Assembly (NCBI GenBank): GCA_002432095.1
Contig: DJFQ01000242.1
Coordinates: 24,920-30,355 of the forward strand
DNA from: Marinagarivorans sp. UBA5868
Lineage (GTDB): Bacteria; Pseudomonadota; Gammaproteobacteria; Pseudomonadales; Cellvibrionaceae
Reading direction: 5' to 3'
Length of the DNA stretch: 5,436 nt
Part shown: positions 1 through 5,436 of the stretch, in pieces
How the letters are laid out: each line of letters opens with the position of its first letter
Position numbering within the stretch: the stretch's first letter is position 1
Translations under genes and position numbers: made by a program
The notes under the pieces: model-generated
What the model was told of the DNA's origin: nothing
The model's database searches: none
What the model saw: the letters and a program-made list of their open reading frames with translations, nothing else

Positions 1-3000
1 TAGCGGTCGACAATAAATAAATAACCGTCTTCGTCGATGTATCCTTTATCGCCTGTAATGTACCAACGAGTGCCGTAAATTTCTTTGATGACGCTGGCGG
101 TTTTCTCTGGATTGTTCAGATATCCCTGCATCACCTGCGCGCCGCCAATTAAAATCATTCCAGCCTCGCCGGTGGGCAGTTCTGCGAAAGTTTCCGGGTC
201 GACAATCATGCAGCTGGTGCCCGGCAGCGGCATACCCACGGATCCGGCTTTGTTGCCGCGCTGCACTTGGAAAGTCTGGGTTTCCATTTTGTCCGGCAGA
301 TTAACACTGGCGACCGGTGTGGTTTCCGTCGCACCGTACCCTTCGAACAGCGGTTTGTTAAATTTCAATTGAAACGCGGTGCGCACATCCTCGCTGAGTT
401 TTTCCGCACCAGCGACCACTACGCGCAGACTTTCCAGCATTAAAGGCTGCACTTTGTGGTTGCGGCAATATAAACGCAGGAAGGTGGAGGTTCCGCACAT
501 GATGGTGGCGCGGTAGCGGGCGATGGCTTTGGCGCAACCAAAGGCATCGGTGGGGTCGGCGTGGCAGATCATCGGACACCCTTCCAAAAGCGGTAAGAAC
601 TGCGTGATAGTCAAGCCGAATGCGTGGAACAGGGGAAGGTTGGCGATAATCGCGTCGCGGTCCTCCATGTTCAATACCTCGGCGACCTGTTTCACGTTGG
701 CGACAATATTTTGGTGCGACAGCATCACCCCTTTAGGTACACCCTCACTGCCACTGGAAAACAAAATCGCGGCGGTATCGTCGACGCTTTGATGACGGGT
801 GTGCAGTGTCTGCAGTAGGCGAGTGGGCAGCCACTTGACACACAACAGCGTAAGTAGTTTTTCCCATACGGGAATTGCGCCGTTGAGTTGCTCCAGATCC
901 ACTACGTCCAGATCCATAAACAAGTCCTGAAGATGGATGCCGCGTGCTTCCAGCTTGCGCATAAAACGGCTGGAGGTATATACGGTTTGAATCCCCGCCT
1001 GTTCAATCGCTTGCGCCAGTGCTTCGCGGCTGGCGGTGTAATTCAAATTAACGATGGTCTTGCCCGCCAGCAGTACTGCCATGTTAAGCAGGGCGCCGCC
1101 AGCGCTGGTCGGCAACAACACACCGATATTCCGTTCGTTCTTCTTGCTATGGATGCGCCGCGCCAGCAACAAACTGCCAGTGAGCGCCTGATTGCCGCTC
1201 AATTCGCGGTCCATGGTGAAATCCGCCAGTGCGAGATTACCGCCGGTTTTTTTCGCGCTGGCGATCCAGGCACGGCTAATGGTGGGTAAAGTTTTAATAT
1301 GCTCTTGCCATGAGGCGATGCTCATATCAAACACCCGGCGCTTTAACACGTCTGCTGTAGTGGACTTGGGCAGAGGTGCACCGAATGCCACGACCAGGTC
1401 GCGGCTAAGCGATGATGACGAAACCGCTTTGAGGCGTGCCGAGGAGCGGGAAAACTGGCTGCCCCACAAACCGCGCAGATAGAAGGGCACGATGACCACC
1501 GAGTCATTCGCCTGCTCGCAGGCGCGCTCGTAGCCGCGGCGGAATTCGGCCAAGTGGCCAGTACGGCTGATCGTGCCTTCGGGGAAAAGACAAACCACAT
1601 CACCGCGGTTAAGCGCTTCTGCAACTTCGGTTAAAGCCTTGCGACTGCGCGGACCGGATTCAATTGGAATGCAGCGGAATAAATCGAAAAACCATTTTAA
1701 GTACCAGCGCTGGTAAATGGCTCGCAACATCACAAACCGCAGCGGGCGTGGGCAAGCCAGTTGCAGAATCGCCCAGTCGATCCAGCTCACATGGTTGCCG
1801 AGCAATAACACACCGCCTTTGGTGGGAATATTTTTCATGCCTTGCACCGCGACTTTATAGCGGCGTGACAGCAGATAACCCAACAGAAAACGCATCAAAC
1901 TTTGCGGCAGCTGCGTCACCACATACACGCAGCCAATCACTGCCACCATAGCAATTAGCATCAGTAAGGTTTTGCTGCTCCAGCCGAAATAGGCAAAGAC
2001 TGCGGTGAGCGCGAGGAAACTCAGCATCACCACGTTCTGCACCCAATTATTGGCGGCGAGAGTTTTGCCCAACTCGTGTTCTCCGGCGTAATACTGAATC
2101 AACGCGTTCAGGGGTACGATAAAAACACCACCGGAAAAGCCGACAAACAAAAAAATCGCGGCAAAGGCCCAACCGGAGGTGGAGCCGGGCAATAACCAAA
2201 GACCGATGGCGATACCCAGAGCGCCCAACGGTAGCAAGCCGGTTTCAATGTAATTGCGGGAAAATTTGCCGGCGAACATGGAGCCGAGCGCTATCCCTAT
2301 TCCAGAGCAGGCGAGAATGCCCTGCACCAGGATGGTATTGTCATTACCCAATGTTTCTTTATAGAAAGCCGGAAACGCGGCGAGCATAACCTGGCCCACT
2401 GCCCAAAAAGTCGCGAGGCCAATGACGGACAGACGGATTACCCGACTGTGGGTTAACGGGCGAATGTCTTCTTTAAAGGTTCTTCCAGTCAGATAACGCG
2501 ACCAGGAAAATTGCTCGGTAACGCCAGTGGGTAATTGCTCGGGAAGGCGATACATCATCACCACTTCCACCAGCGCGTTAAGGATCAGCAAAAAACCAAT
2601 CGGGGCGATGGCCTTCAGTACTTCTGTTTCGGAGCGCGGTTCTCCGCCGCTGTTGTAGCCGGTTTCGAAGAGCACGGAATATACAAAGATGCCGGCGAGA
2701 ATGGCCACGATGGAAAGCGCGGACACTACGCCATTGCCCTCACCCAATCTCTCTTTGCCAAACATCTCTTTGATGTAGCCGTATTTCGCTGGGGAATAAA
2801 TAGCGGATTGCGCAGCCAATAGAAACGTCATGGCGAATGCTGCCCAGAACCAGCCGAGGTAGTAAAACACCGTAATCAGTACAGTGCAGGCCAGCGCCGC
2901 CCAGGCCGATAGACGCATAACATCGGTTTTACGGTATTTATCGGAGAGGAAACCCGCAGGGTTTAGCAAAAGAATGAATGGCAGCAGAATCAGACTGTTA

Positions 3001-3152
3001 ACCAGCGCGGTCAGCATAATCTGCTGCGGGCCGTCGTAGAGTTTGAATACGGTGTTCTGAATGACGATCTTGTGACCCAGGTCGACGAACGCGTTCAGAA
3101 ATACGGCAGTAAAAAAGGGAATGGCGCCGGCGAAATGGCGTAACTTCTTCAT
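1..3152 (-). CDS. aas: LplT-Aas fusion: lysophospholipid transporter / 2-acylglycerophosphoethanolamine acyltransferase / acyl-ACP synthetase (3' end outside window)
   Basis: By family, this inner-membrane protein flips lysophospholipids inward and re-acylates them with fatty acid activated on ACP. I followed the frame through the MFS half and checked it at motifs further on; 1050 complete codons are visible with no stop or frameshift. Residues 1-415 form an MFS/LplT-like transporter with about 11-12 hydrophobic segments and the LplT motif YSPAKYG at 119-125. Residues 420-640 are a PlsC-type acyltransferase with the catalytic HX4D box (H454, D459) and FPEGT at 523-527. From about 650 on is an AMP-binding synthetase with the P-loop SSGSEGVPKG (799-808), GYGATE (938-943) and TGD (1033-1035). 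The last visible residues are IVDR, so roughly 80-100 residues should be missing, judged from the separate E. coli proteins (397 and 719 residues). The ATG at 3152 is chosen because AAAGGA lies 8 nt upstream. E. coli has lplT and aas as adjacent separate genes; here they are one chain. Family assignment is secure; substrate preference is inferred. Confidence 0.93.
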   Translation of the reverse strand, partial: MKKLRHFAGAIPFFTAVFLNAFVDLGHKIVIQNTVFKLYDGPQQIMLTALVNSLILLPFILLLNPAGFLSDKYRKTDVMRLSAWAALACTVLITVFYYLGWFWAAFAMTFLLAAQSAIYSPAKYGYIKEMFGKERLGEGNGVVSALSIVAILAGIFVYSVLFETGYNSGGEPRSETEVLKAIAPIGFLLILNALVEVVMMYRLPEQLPTGVTEQFSWSRYLTGRTFKEDIRPLTHSRVIRLSVIGLATFWAVGQVMLAAFPAFYKETLGNDNTILVQGILACSGIGIALGSMFAGKFSRNYIETGLLPLGALGIAIGLWLLPGSTSGWAFAAIFLFVGFSGGVFIVPLNALIQYYAGEHELGKTLAANNWVQNVVMLSFLALTAVFAYFGWSSKTLLMLIAMVAVIGCVYVVTQLPQSLMRFLLGYLLSRRYKVAVQGMKNIPTKGGVLLLGNHVSWIDWAILQLACPRPLRFVMLRAIYQRWYLKWFFDLFRCIPIESGPRSRKALTEVAEALNRGDVVCLFPEGTISRTGHLAEFRRGYERACEQANDSVVIVPFYLRGLWGSQFSRSSARLKAVSSSSLSRDLVVAFGAPLPKSTTADVLKRRVFDMSIASWQEHIKTLPTISRAWIASAKKTGGNLALADFTMDRELSGNQALTGSLLLARRIHSKKNERNIGVLLPTSAGGALLNMAVLLAGKTIVNLNYTASREALAQAIEQAGIQTVYTSSRFMRKLEARGIHLQDLFMDLDVVDLEQLNGAIPVWEKLLTLLCVKWLPTRLLQTLHTRHQSVDDTAAILFSSGSEGVPKGVMLSHQNIVANVKQVAEVLNMEDRDAIIANLPLFHAFGLTITQFLPLLEGCPMICHADPTDAFGCAKAIARYRATIMCGTSTFLRLYCRNHKVQPLMLESLRVVVAGAEKLSEDVRTAFQLKFNKPLFEGYGATETTPVASVNLPDKMETQTFQVQRGNKAGSVGMPLPGTSCMIVDPETFAELPTGEAGMILIGGAQVMQGYLNNPEKTASVIKEIYGTRWYITGDKGYIDEDGYLFIVDR

Positions 3153-3160
3153 AGCTGCAA

Positions 3161-3166
3161 TCCTTT
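3161..3166 (-). promoter_or_regulatory. Ribosome binding site of the lplT-aas fusion gene
   Basis: On the minus strand AAAGGA lies 8 nt before the ATG at 3152. This is normal Shine-Dalgarno spacing and fixes the start of the transporter domain, whose first hydrophobic segment begins a few residues later. Confidence 0.75.
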
Positions 3167-3250
3167 AAGGGCAAAACGGTGCCGCGAGTGTTGATTATGA
3201 TTGTTATCTGCTACAACTTTCGGTTGTTATGTCGAGGCCAAAGCCACTTT

Positions 3251-3271
3251 AGGTATCGAGCCGCGATACCT
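3251..3271. repeat. Perfect 8-bp inverted repeat, candidate operator or leader hairpin
   Basis: AGGTATCG at 3251-3258 and its exact reverse complement CGATACCT at 3264-3271 are separated by 5 bases (AGCCG). The repeat lies 37 nt upstream of the regulator's start codon, just downstream of the modest promoter candidate. That position suits an autoregulatory operator for a helix-turn-helix protein. In RNA it would also form a stable hairpin in the 5' leader. No T-run follows, so it is not a typical terminator. Confidence 0.55.
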
Positions 3272-3295
3272 GCTTACCTTTGACGCGATTAGATC

Positions 3296-3300
3296 AGGAG
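3296..3300 (+). promoter_or_regulatory. Ribosome binding site deciding the start of the helix-turn-helix gene
   Basis: AGGAG at 3296-3300 lies 8 nt before the ATG at 3309, with a second purine-rich AAGGAG at 3302-3307. This strong signal favours the start at 3309 over the in-frame TTG at 3201, whose extra 36 residues would also run across the palindrome at 3251-3271. Confidence 0.75.
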
Positions 3301-3308
3301 AAAGGAGT

Positions 3309-4043
3309 ATGGCGCAAAGTGCAATGTTGGTGGCAGCTCTCAAGCAGCAATTAAAGGCACAAAGTAAAACCTATGCCGACGTCGCGAAGTTTTTAGACCT
3401 CAGCGAAGCCTCGGTCAAGCGTCTGTTTGCCAGTGGCCAATTTACTCTTGAGCGCTTGGACAAAATCCTTGAAATGCTGGGCATGGACATTGCGGATCTG
3501 GTGACTGCGGCGCAAAAGGACCGGCGCCAGACCGAGTGCCTGACGGTCGAACAGGAAGCGCAAATCGCTGCTGACCTGGAATTACTGCTGGTGGCGGTGA
3601 GTGTAATCAACGGTTTTACCTTTGCCGACTTGCTGCAGCAATACCGCCTGGACCAGCATCGTCTTATCCAAAAACTCGCCCAACTCGATCGGTTGAAAAT
3701 GATCGATCTGTTTCCCGGCAACCGCATCAAGCTGCGCATAGCGCCCAACTTCCGCTGGCTGGCCGACGGCCCAATTCAGAGATTTTTTCTGGAGAAGGTG
3801 GAGCGGGACTTTTTCAATTCCCAATTTGATCGAGAGACGGAGAAATTACTGGTCTTCAATACCCTGTGTTCCGCTAACACAAACCGGGAAATCCAGGCGC
3901 GTATGGATATGTTCCTGCAGGACATCACCGATCTGGTCAACAAAGATCGGGTACTACCTCTACAGGAACGCCACGGCAATACCTTGGTTCTCGCTTTGCG
4001 TCAGTGGCAGTCCGCGCTCTTCCGCGATTACCTCCGCCGTTAA
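3309..4043 (+). CDS. XRE-like helix-turn-helix transcriptional regulator (target unknown)
   Basis: A 244-residue cytoplasmic protein with no signal peptide or membrane segment. Residues 8-65 form a compact helical DNA-binding domain of the XRE/Cro type. The HTH core is about residues 22-41 (YADVAKFLDLSEASVKRLFA), followed by the helix TLERLDKILEMLG typical of this fold. From about 97 to 165 comes a second helical region ending in LFPGNRIKLRI, which could be a winged-helix-like fold. The conserved-looking GPIQRFFLEKVERDFF and a helical C-terminus follow, which may serve oligomerisation or effector sensing. Uncharacterised proteins of this size and layout are, to my knowledge, widespread in Pseudomonas and relatives. 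It is divergent from the lplT-aas fusion, separated by 156 bp, so control of that gene or of itself is plausible but unproven. No ligand or target can be named from sequence. Confidence 0.85.
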   Translation: MAQSAMLVAALKQQLKAQSKTYADVAKFLDLSEASVKRLFASGQFTLERLDKILEMLGMDIADLVTAAQKDRRQTECLTVEQEAQIAADLELLLVAVSVINGFTFADLLQQYRLDQHRLIQKLAQLDRLKMIDLFPGNRIKLRIAPNFRWLADGPIQRFFLEKVERDFFNSQFDRETEKLLVFNTLCSANTNREIQARMDMFLQDITDLVNKDRVLPLQERHGNTLVLALRQWQSALFRDYLRR

Positions 4044-4275
4044 ACGACCGCTTCAAACAGCGTGCAACCCATCGATTTGGCGCGGCTTCACGTTTTTCTA
4101 AGAACGTGAACTGTGTCTATAGTTAAGTCGGTCGGCTACAATTTGCTGCACTGCGGTCCGTCGACAGCATCCTGACTTCCTACCTGAGGTACCCGGCAAA
4201 GCTGATGCAGGGGTTGGTACAGTTTGTGTTTAACAGCCACCGTAAAAACGACTGTCACAATTGGGGTACACCACC
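4044..4275 (+). other. Intergenic region upstream of the E-set protein gene
   Basis: This 232-bp gap contains the hairpin at 4087-4110, a TATAGT at 4118-4123 and a TACAAT at 4137-4142 that could be -10 elements. Neither has a good -35 hexamer at 16-18 bp. A short interrupted palindrome TACCTGAGGTA lies at 4181-4191. A 24-codon frame at 4205-4279 overlaps the next gene's start. I see no RNA gene and no broken gene remnant that I recognise. Confidence 0.4.
4087..4110 (+). terminator. Hairpin downstream of the helix-turn-helix gene, weak terminator candidate
   Basis: TTCACGTT (4087-4094) and AACGTGAA (4103-4110) make a perfect 8-bp stem with an 8-nt loop, 43 nt after the regulator's stop codon. 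The stem is only moderately GC-rich and no T-run follows on the plus strand, so it is not a canonical Rho-independent terminator. It may stabilise the 3' end of the mRNA or act as a protein-binding palindrome. Confidence 0.4.
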
Positions 4276-4279
4276 ATGA
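4205..4279 (+). CDS. Possible 24-residue leader ORF overlapping the E-set gene start
   Basis: An ATG at 4205 opens a 24-codon frame encoding MQGLVQFVFNSHRKNDCHNW followed by GTPP. Its stop codon TGA overlaps the ATG of the following gene in an ATGA arrangement (4276-4279), a layout often associated with translational coupling. The upstream region has only a weak purine signal (GGCAAAG) and the peptide resembles nothing I know. It may be chance; I keep it only because of the exact overlap. Confidence 0.2.
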   Translation: MQGLVQFVFNSHRKNDCHNWGTPP

Positions 4280-4584
4280 GTCTCGACAAGAAATATCTGA
4301 AATCCAAACCTGTCTGCAAAGTGAAATTTACCGCACCACCGGAGCTTGCCAAAGAAGCAAAAAAAATCTACCTCGCTGGTGACTTCAATAACTGGGATTT
4401 CCAGGATACTCAACTTAAAAGGCAGAAAGACGGCACCTATTCAACCATTTTGGAGTTGGAAGCAGGCGCCGAATACGAATACCGCTACGTGTTGGACGGT
4501 GAGCGCTGGGAAAACGACTATACCGCCGACAAATATGTGCCGAGCAAAATTGGGAACGTCGATAACTCGGTAGTGGTGGTGTAG
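4276..4584 (+). CDS. Stand-alone isoamylase early-set / glycogen-binding (CBM48/AMPK-beta-like) domain protein
   Basis: A 102-residue soluble protein with no signal peptide, made almost entirely of one beta-sandwich E-set domain. Seen directly: VCKVKFTAP (13-21), KIYLAGDFNNWD (30-41), KDGTYSTILELEAGAEYEYRYVLDG (51-75), RWENDYTADKYVP (77-89) and a final strand NSVVVV. The GDFNNW motif and the Y-RYVLDG strand are hallmarks of the N-terminal domain of glycogen-branching/debranching enzymes and of the AMPK-beta glycogen-binding module, where aromatic residues (here W40 and perhaps W78) contact the glucan. No catalytic domain is attached. The ATG at 4276 is preferred because the encoded MSLDKKYLKSKPVCKV is typical of related small proteins. 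The in-frame TTG at 4261 would add only five residues. GGGG at 4263-4266 may be the ribosome site. A role in glycogen binding or regulation is inferred; the partner is unknown. Confidence 0.88.
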   Translation: MSLDKKYLKSKPVCKVKFTAPPELAKEAKKIYLAGDFNNWDFQDTQLKRQKDGTYSTILELEAGAEYEYRYVLDGERWENDYTADKYVPSKIGNVDNSVVVV

Positions 4585-4626
4585 TCCGCTGGCCAATTCT
4601 GTTGACTATATTCGCTGAGACAGCTC

Positions 4627-4649
4627 GCCGGACTACCTCTTAGCCCGGC
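4627..4649 (+). terminator. Rho-independent terminator candidate of the E-set gene
   Basis: GCCGG (4627-4631) pairs with CCGGC (4645-4649). Inside, after one A-C mismatch, CTA pairs with TAG around a CCTCT loop. The stem is followed by CTTTCGTTT, an imperfect T-rich tail. It starts 42 nt after the stop at 4584, as expected for the end of a single-gene transcript. Confidence 0.5.
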
Positions 4650-4681
4650 CTTTCGTTTGAAGGCGCAACGCCATACCTGGA

Positions 4682-4712
4682 TCGGACTCGACTTCGGGTT
4701 CGGACTCGACTT
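4682..4712. repeat. 13-bp direct repeat upstream of the ABC-F gene
   Basis: TCGGACTCGACTT occurs exactly twice, at 4682-4694 and 4700-4712, with a period of 18 bp and a 5-bp gap. The end of the second copy coincides with the proposed -35 element (TCGACT). The copies could be regulator binding sites or a small local duplication of the -35 region. Confidence 0.6.
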
Positions 4713-4734
4713 AGAGGGCGCCAACCCCTATAGT
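4706..4734 (+). promoter_or_regulatory. Sigma-70-like promoter candidate for the ABC-F gene
   Basis: TCGACT (4706-4711) matches the -35 consensus at four of six positions. After a spacer of exactly 17 bp comes TATAGT (4729-4734), a good -10. The next bases, ACGCGCCC, form a GC-rich discriminator, a feature known from promoters under stringent or growth-rate control. Transcription would start near 4741, giving a leader of about 45 nt before the GTG at 4787. Confidence 0.5.
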
Positions 4735-4743
4735 ACGCGCCCT
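4715..4743 (+). terminator. GC-rich hairpin with T-rich tail, alternative terminator
   Basis: AGGGCGC (4715-4721) pairs perfectly with GCGCCCT (4737-4743) across a 15-nt loop, and the stem is followed by TTTAGTTT. As RNA read from upstream this looks like a Rho-independent terminator. However, it overlaps the proposed promoter of the ABC-F gene: the -10 lies in the loop. It could act as a backup to the hairpin at 4627-4649, or be a by-product of the promoter's GC-rich flanks. Confidence 0.4.
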
Positions 4744-4775
4744 TTTAGTTTGTCCATTTTTTGAGCTGACCCGCC

Positions 4776-4779
4776 AGGA
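4776..4779 (+). promoter_or_regulatory. Ribosome binding site supporting the GTG start of the ABC-F gene
   Basis: AGGA lies 7 nt before the GTG at 4787. No in-frame ATG exists at the position expected from the E. coli YbiT N-terminus, where the protein begins a few residues before the TMQFG motif, so GTG is the likely start. Confidence 0.65.
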
Positions 4780-4786
4780 TGTTCCC

Positions 4787-5436
4787 GTGATTACTGCTGC
4801 CAACATCACCATGCAATTTGGTGCAAAACCCCTTTTCGAAAATATTTCCGTCAAATTTGGTGATGGCAATCGCTATGGCCTGATCGGCGCTAATGGCTGT
4901 GGCAAATCCACCTTTATGAAAATTTTGGATGGCAGCCTGACTCCGACTGCCGGCAATGTCTCTGTCGCCCCTAACTGTCGGATCGGCAAGCTGCATCAAG
5001 ATCAGTTCGCTTTCGAGCGCTATTCCGTCATTGATACCGTCATCATGGGGCACCGGGAGCTCTGGGAAGTGAAGCAGGAGCGCGACCGCATTTATGGCTT
5101 GCCGGAGATGACGGAAGAGGACGGGATGAAAGTGGCAGAGCTTGAAGTTCTATTCGCCGAGATGGACGGCTACAGCGCAGAGAGCCGGGCTGGCGATATA
5201 TTGTTGGGGGCTGGCATACCGCAAGATTTATTGTTCGGGCCTATGAGCGAAGTTGCCCCAGGTTTAAAGCTGCGGGTGCTACTGGCTCAGGCGCTGTTTG
5301 CCGACCCAGATATTCTGTTGCTCGATGAGCCCACCAACAACCTGGATATTCACACCATTCACTGGTTGGAAGAGCTGCTGAATGAACGCACCAGTACCAT
5401 GGTGATCATTTCCCACGATCGCCATTTTCTCAATTC
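4787..5436 (+). CDS. ybiT: ABC-F family ribosome-associated ATPase, YbiT type (C-terminal part outside window)
   Basis: The visible 216 complete codons cover the first ATP-binding domain of a two-domain ABC-F protein. Such proteins lack membrane segments and bind the ribosomal E site to affect translation. Seen: TMQFG at residues 8-12; Walker [10 protein letters not shown] at 34-42; a long stretch highly similar to E. coli YbiT as I remember it ([39 protein letters not shown]); signature region [11 protein letters not shown] at 153-163; Walker B ending in DE (180-181) followed by PTNNLD; and the switch histidine H210 in ISHDRHF. The signature lacks the usual LSGGQ, a feature I recall for YbiT itself, so it is not a sign of decay. 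Position 38 of the P-loop is Cys where I recall Ser in E. coli. The second ATPase domain and linker should lie beyond the window. The GTG start is supported by AGGA and a good promoter upstream. Exact function is less certain than the family. Confidence 0.93.
   Translation, partial: MITAANITMQFGAKPLFENISVKFGDGNRYGLIGANGCGKSTFMKILDGSLTPTAGNVSVAPNCRIGKLHQDQFAFERYSVIDTVIMGHRELWEVKQERDRIYGLPEMTEEDGMKVAELEVLFAEMDGYSAESRAGDILLGAGIPQDLLFGPMSEVAPGLKLRVLLAQALFADPDILLLDEPTNNLDIHTIHWLEELLNERTSTMVIISHDRHFLN

Larger units (their letters stand above)
3153..3308. other. Divergent intergenic regulatory region
   Basis: This 156-bp gap separates two divergently transcribed genes, so it must hold both promoters unless one gene is read from elsewhere. 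The part around 3190-3232 is AT-rich. TTGTTAT occurs twice in direct orientation (3201-3207 and 3224-3230, 23 bp apart), and a short inverted repeat ACAAC/GTTGT lies at 3213-3227. A modest plus-strand promoter could be TTGTTA (3201-3206), an 18-bp spacer and TGTTAT (3225-3230), each matching consensus at four of six positions. No convincing sigma-70 promoter is visible for the minus strand. Confidence 0.5.
4585..4786 (+). other. Intergenic region between the E-set gene and ybiT
   Basis: This 202-bp gap holds no gene that I can support. It contains, in order, a terminator candidate, a 13-bp direct repeat, an overlapping promoter and hairpin, and the ribosome site of the ABC-F gene, each listed separately. 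Confidence 0.6.

Noticed and set aside
85..2822. Many open frames on the plus strand and out-of-frame minus strand between 85 and 2822
   Set aside because: They lie opposite or within the long lplT-aas frame, have low-complexity compositions typical of shadow frames, and lack recognisable domains or ribosome sites.
3201..3308. N-terminal extension of the helix-turn-helix protein from a TTG at 3201
   Set aside because: The added 36 residues do not look like part of the fold, have no ribosome site, and would cover a perfect palindrome. The ATG at 3309 has a strong Shine-Dalgarno sequence.
4602..4630. TTGACT at 4602 as a -35 element for ybiT
   Set aside because: No acceptable -10 hexamer occurs 15-19 bp downstream, and the segment runs into a terminator-like stem.
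4682..4712. CRISPR-like repeat
   Set aside because: Only two 13-bp copies with a 5-bp gap; far too short and few for a CRISPR array.
4518..4724. 68-codon minus-strand frame across the E-set gene end and spacer
   Set aside because: It overlaps the real plus-strand gene and the terminator region, and its peptide is rich in Ser, Pro and Lys from the direct repeat, with no known motif.
4745..5053. 102-codon minus-strand frame over the start of ybiT
   Set aside because: It is antisense to a highly conserved ATPase domain and has no recognisable domain.

Overview
The window looks like chromosomal DNA from a gammaproteobacterium. The coding sequences most resemble marine or soil members of the Cellvibrionaceae/Pseudomonadales type, but that lineage is an inference from protein resemblance, not a search. 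Base composition is balanced by eye and genes are closely packed. I see no insertion sequence, phage gene, tRNA, rRNA or CRISPR array.

Layout. (1) Positions 3152 to 1, minus strand: one long uninterrupted reading frame that leaves the window at its 3' end. It fuses an LplT-type lysophospholipid transporter, a PlsC-type acyltransferase and an acyl-ACP synthetase, i.e. the E. coli lplT and aas functions in one polypeptide. (2) Positions 3153-3308: a divergent intergenic region with a perfect 8-bp inverted repeat in the leader of the next gene. (3) Positions 3309-4043, plus: a helix-turn-helix (XRE-like) DNA-binding protein of unknown target. (4) Positions 4044-4275: spacer with a hairpin and a possible 24-codon leader ORF. 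(5) Positions 4276-4584, plus: a small stand-alone glycogen-binding/isoamylase early-set (E-set) domain protein. (6) Positions 4585-4786: spacer holding two terminator-like hairpins, a 13-bp direct repeat and a good promoter candidate. (7) Positions 4787-5436, plus: the N-terminal part of a YbiT-type ABC-F ATPase, cut by the window end.

How the parts relate. The transporter/acyltransferase/synthetase protein should import lysophospholipids and re-acylate them at the inner membrane. The divergent regulator shares its upstream region and could control it, itself, or both, but nothing in the sequence proves this. The E-set protein and the ABC-F ATPase look like independent transcription units. 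No clearly new multi-gene system is visible. The most interesting signals are the regulatory architecture before the ABC-F gene, the palindrome in the regulator's leader, and the three-domain fusion.
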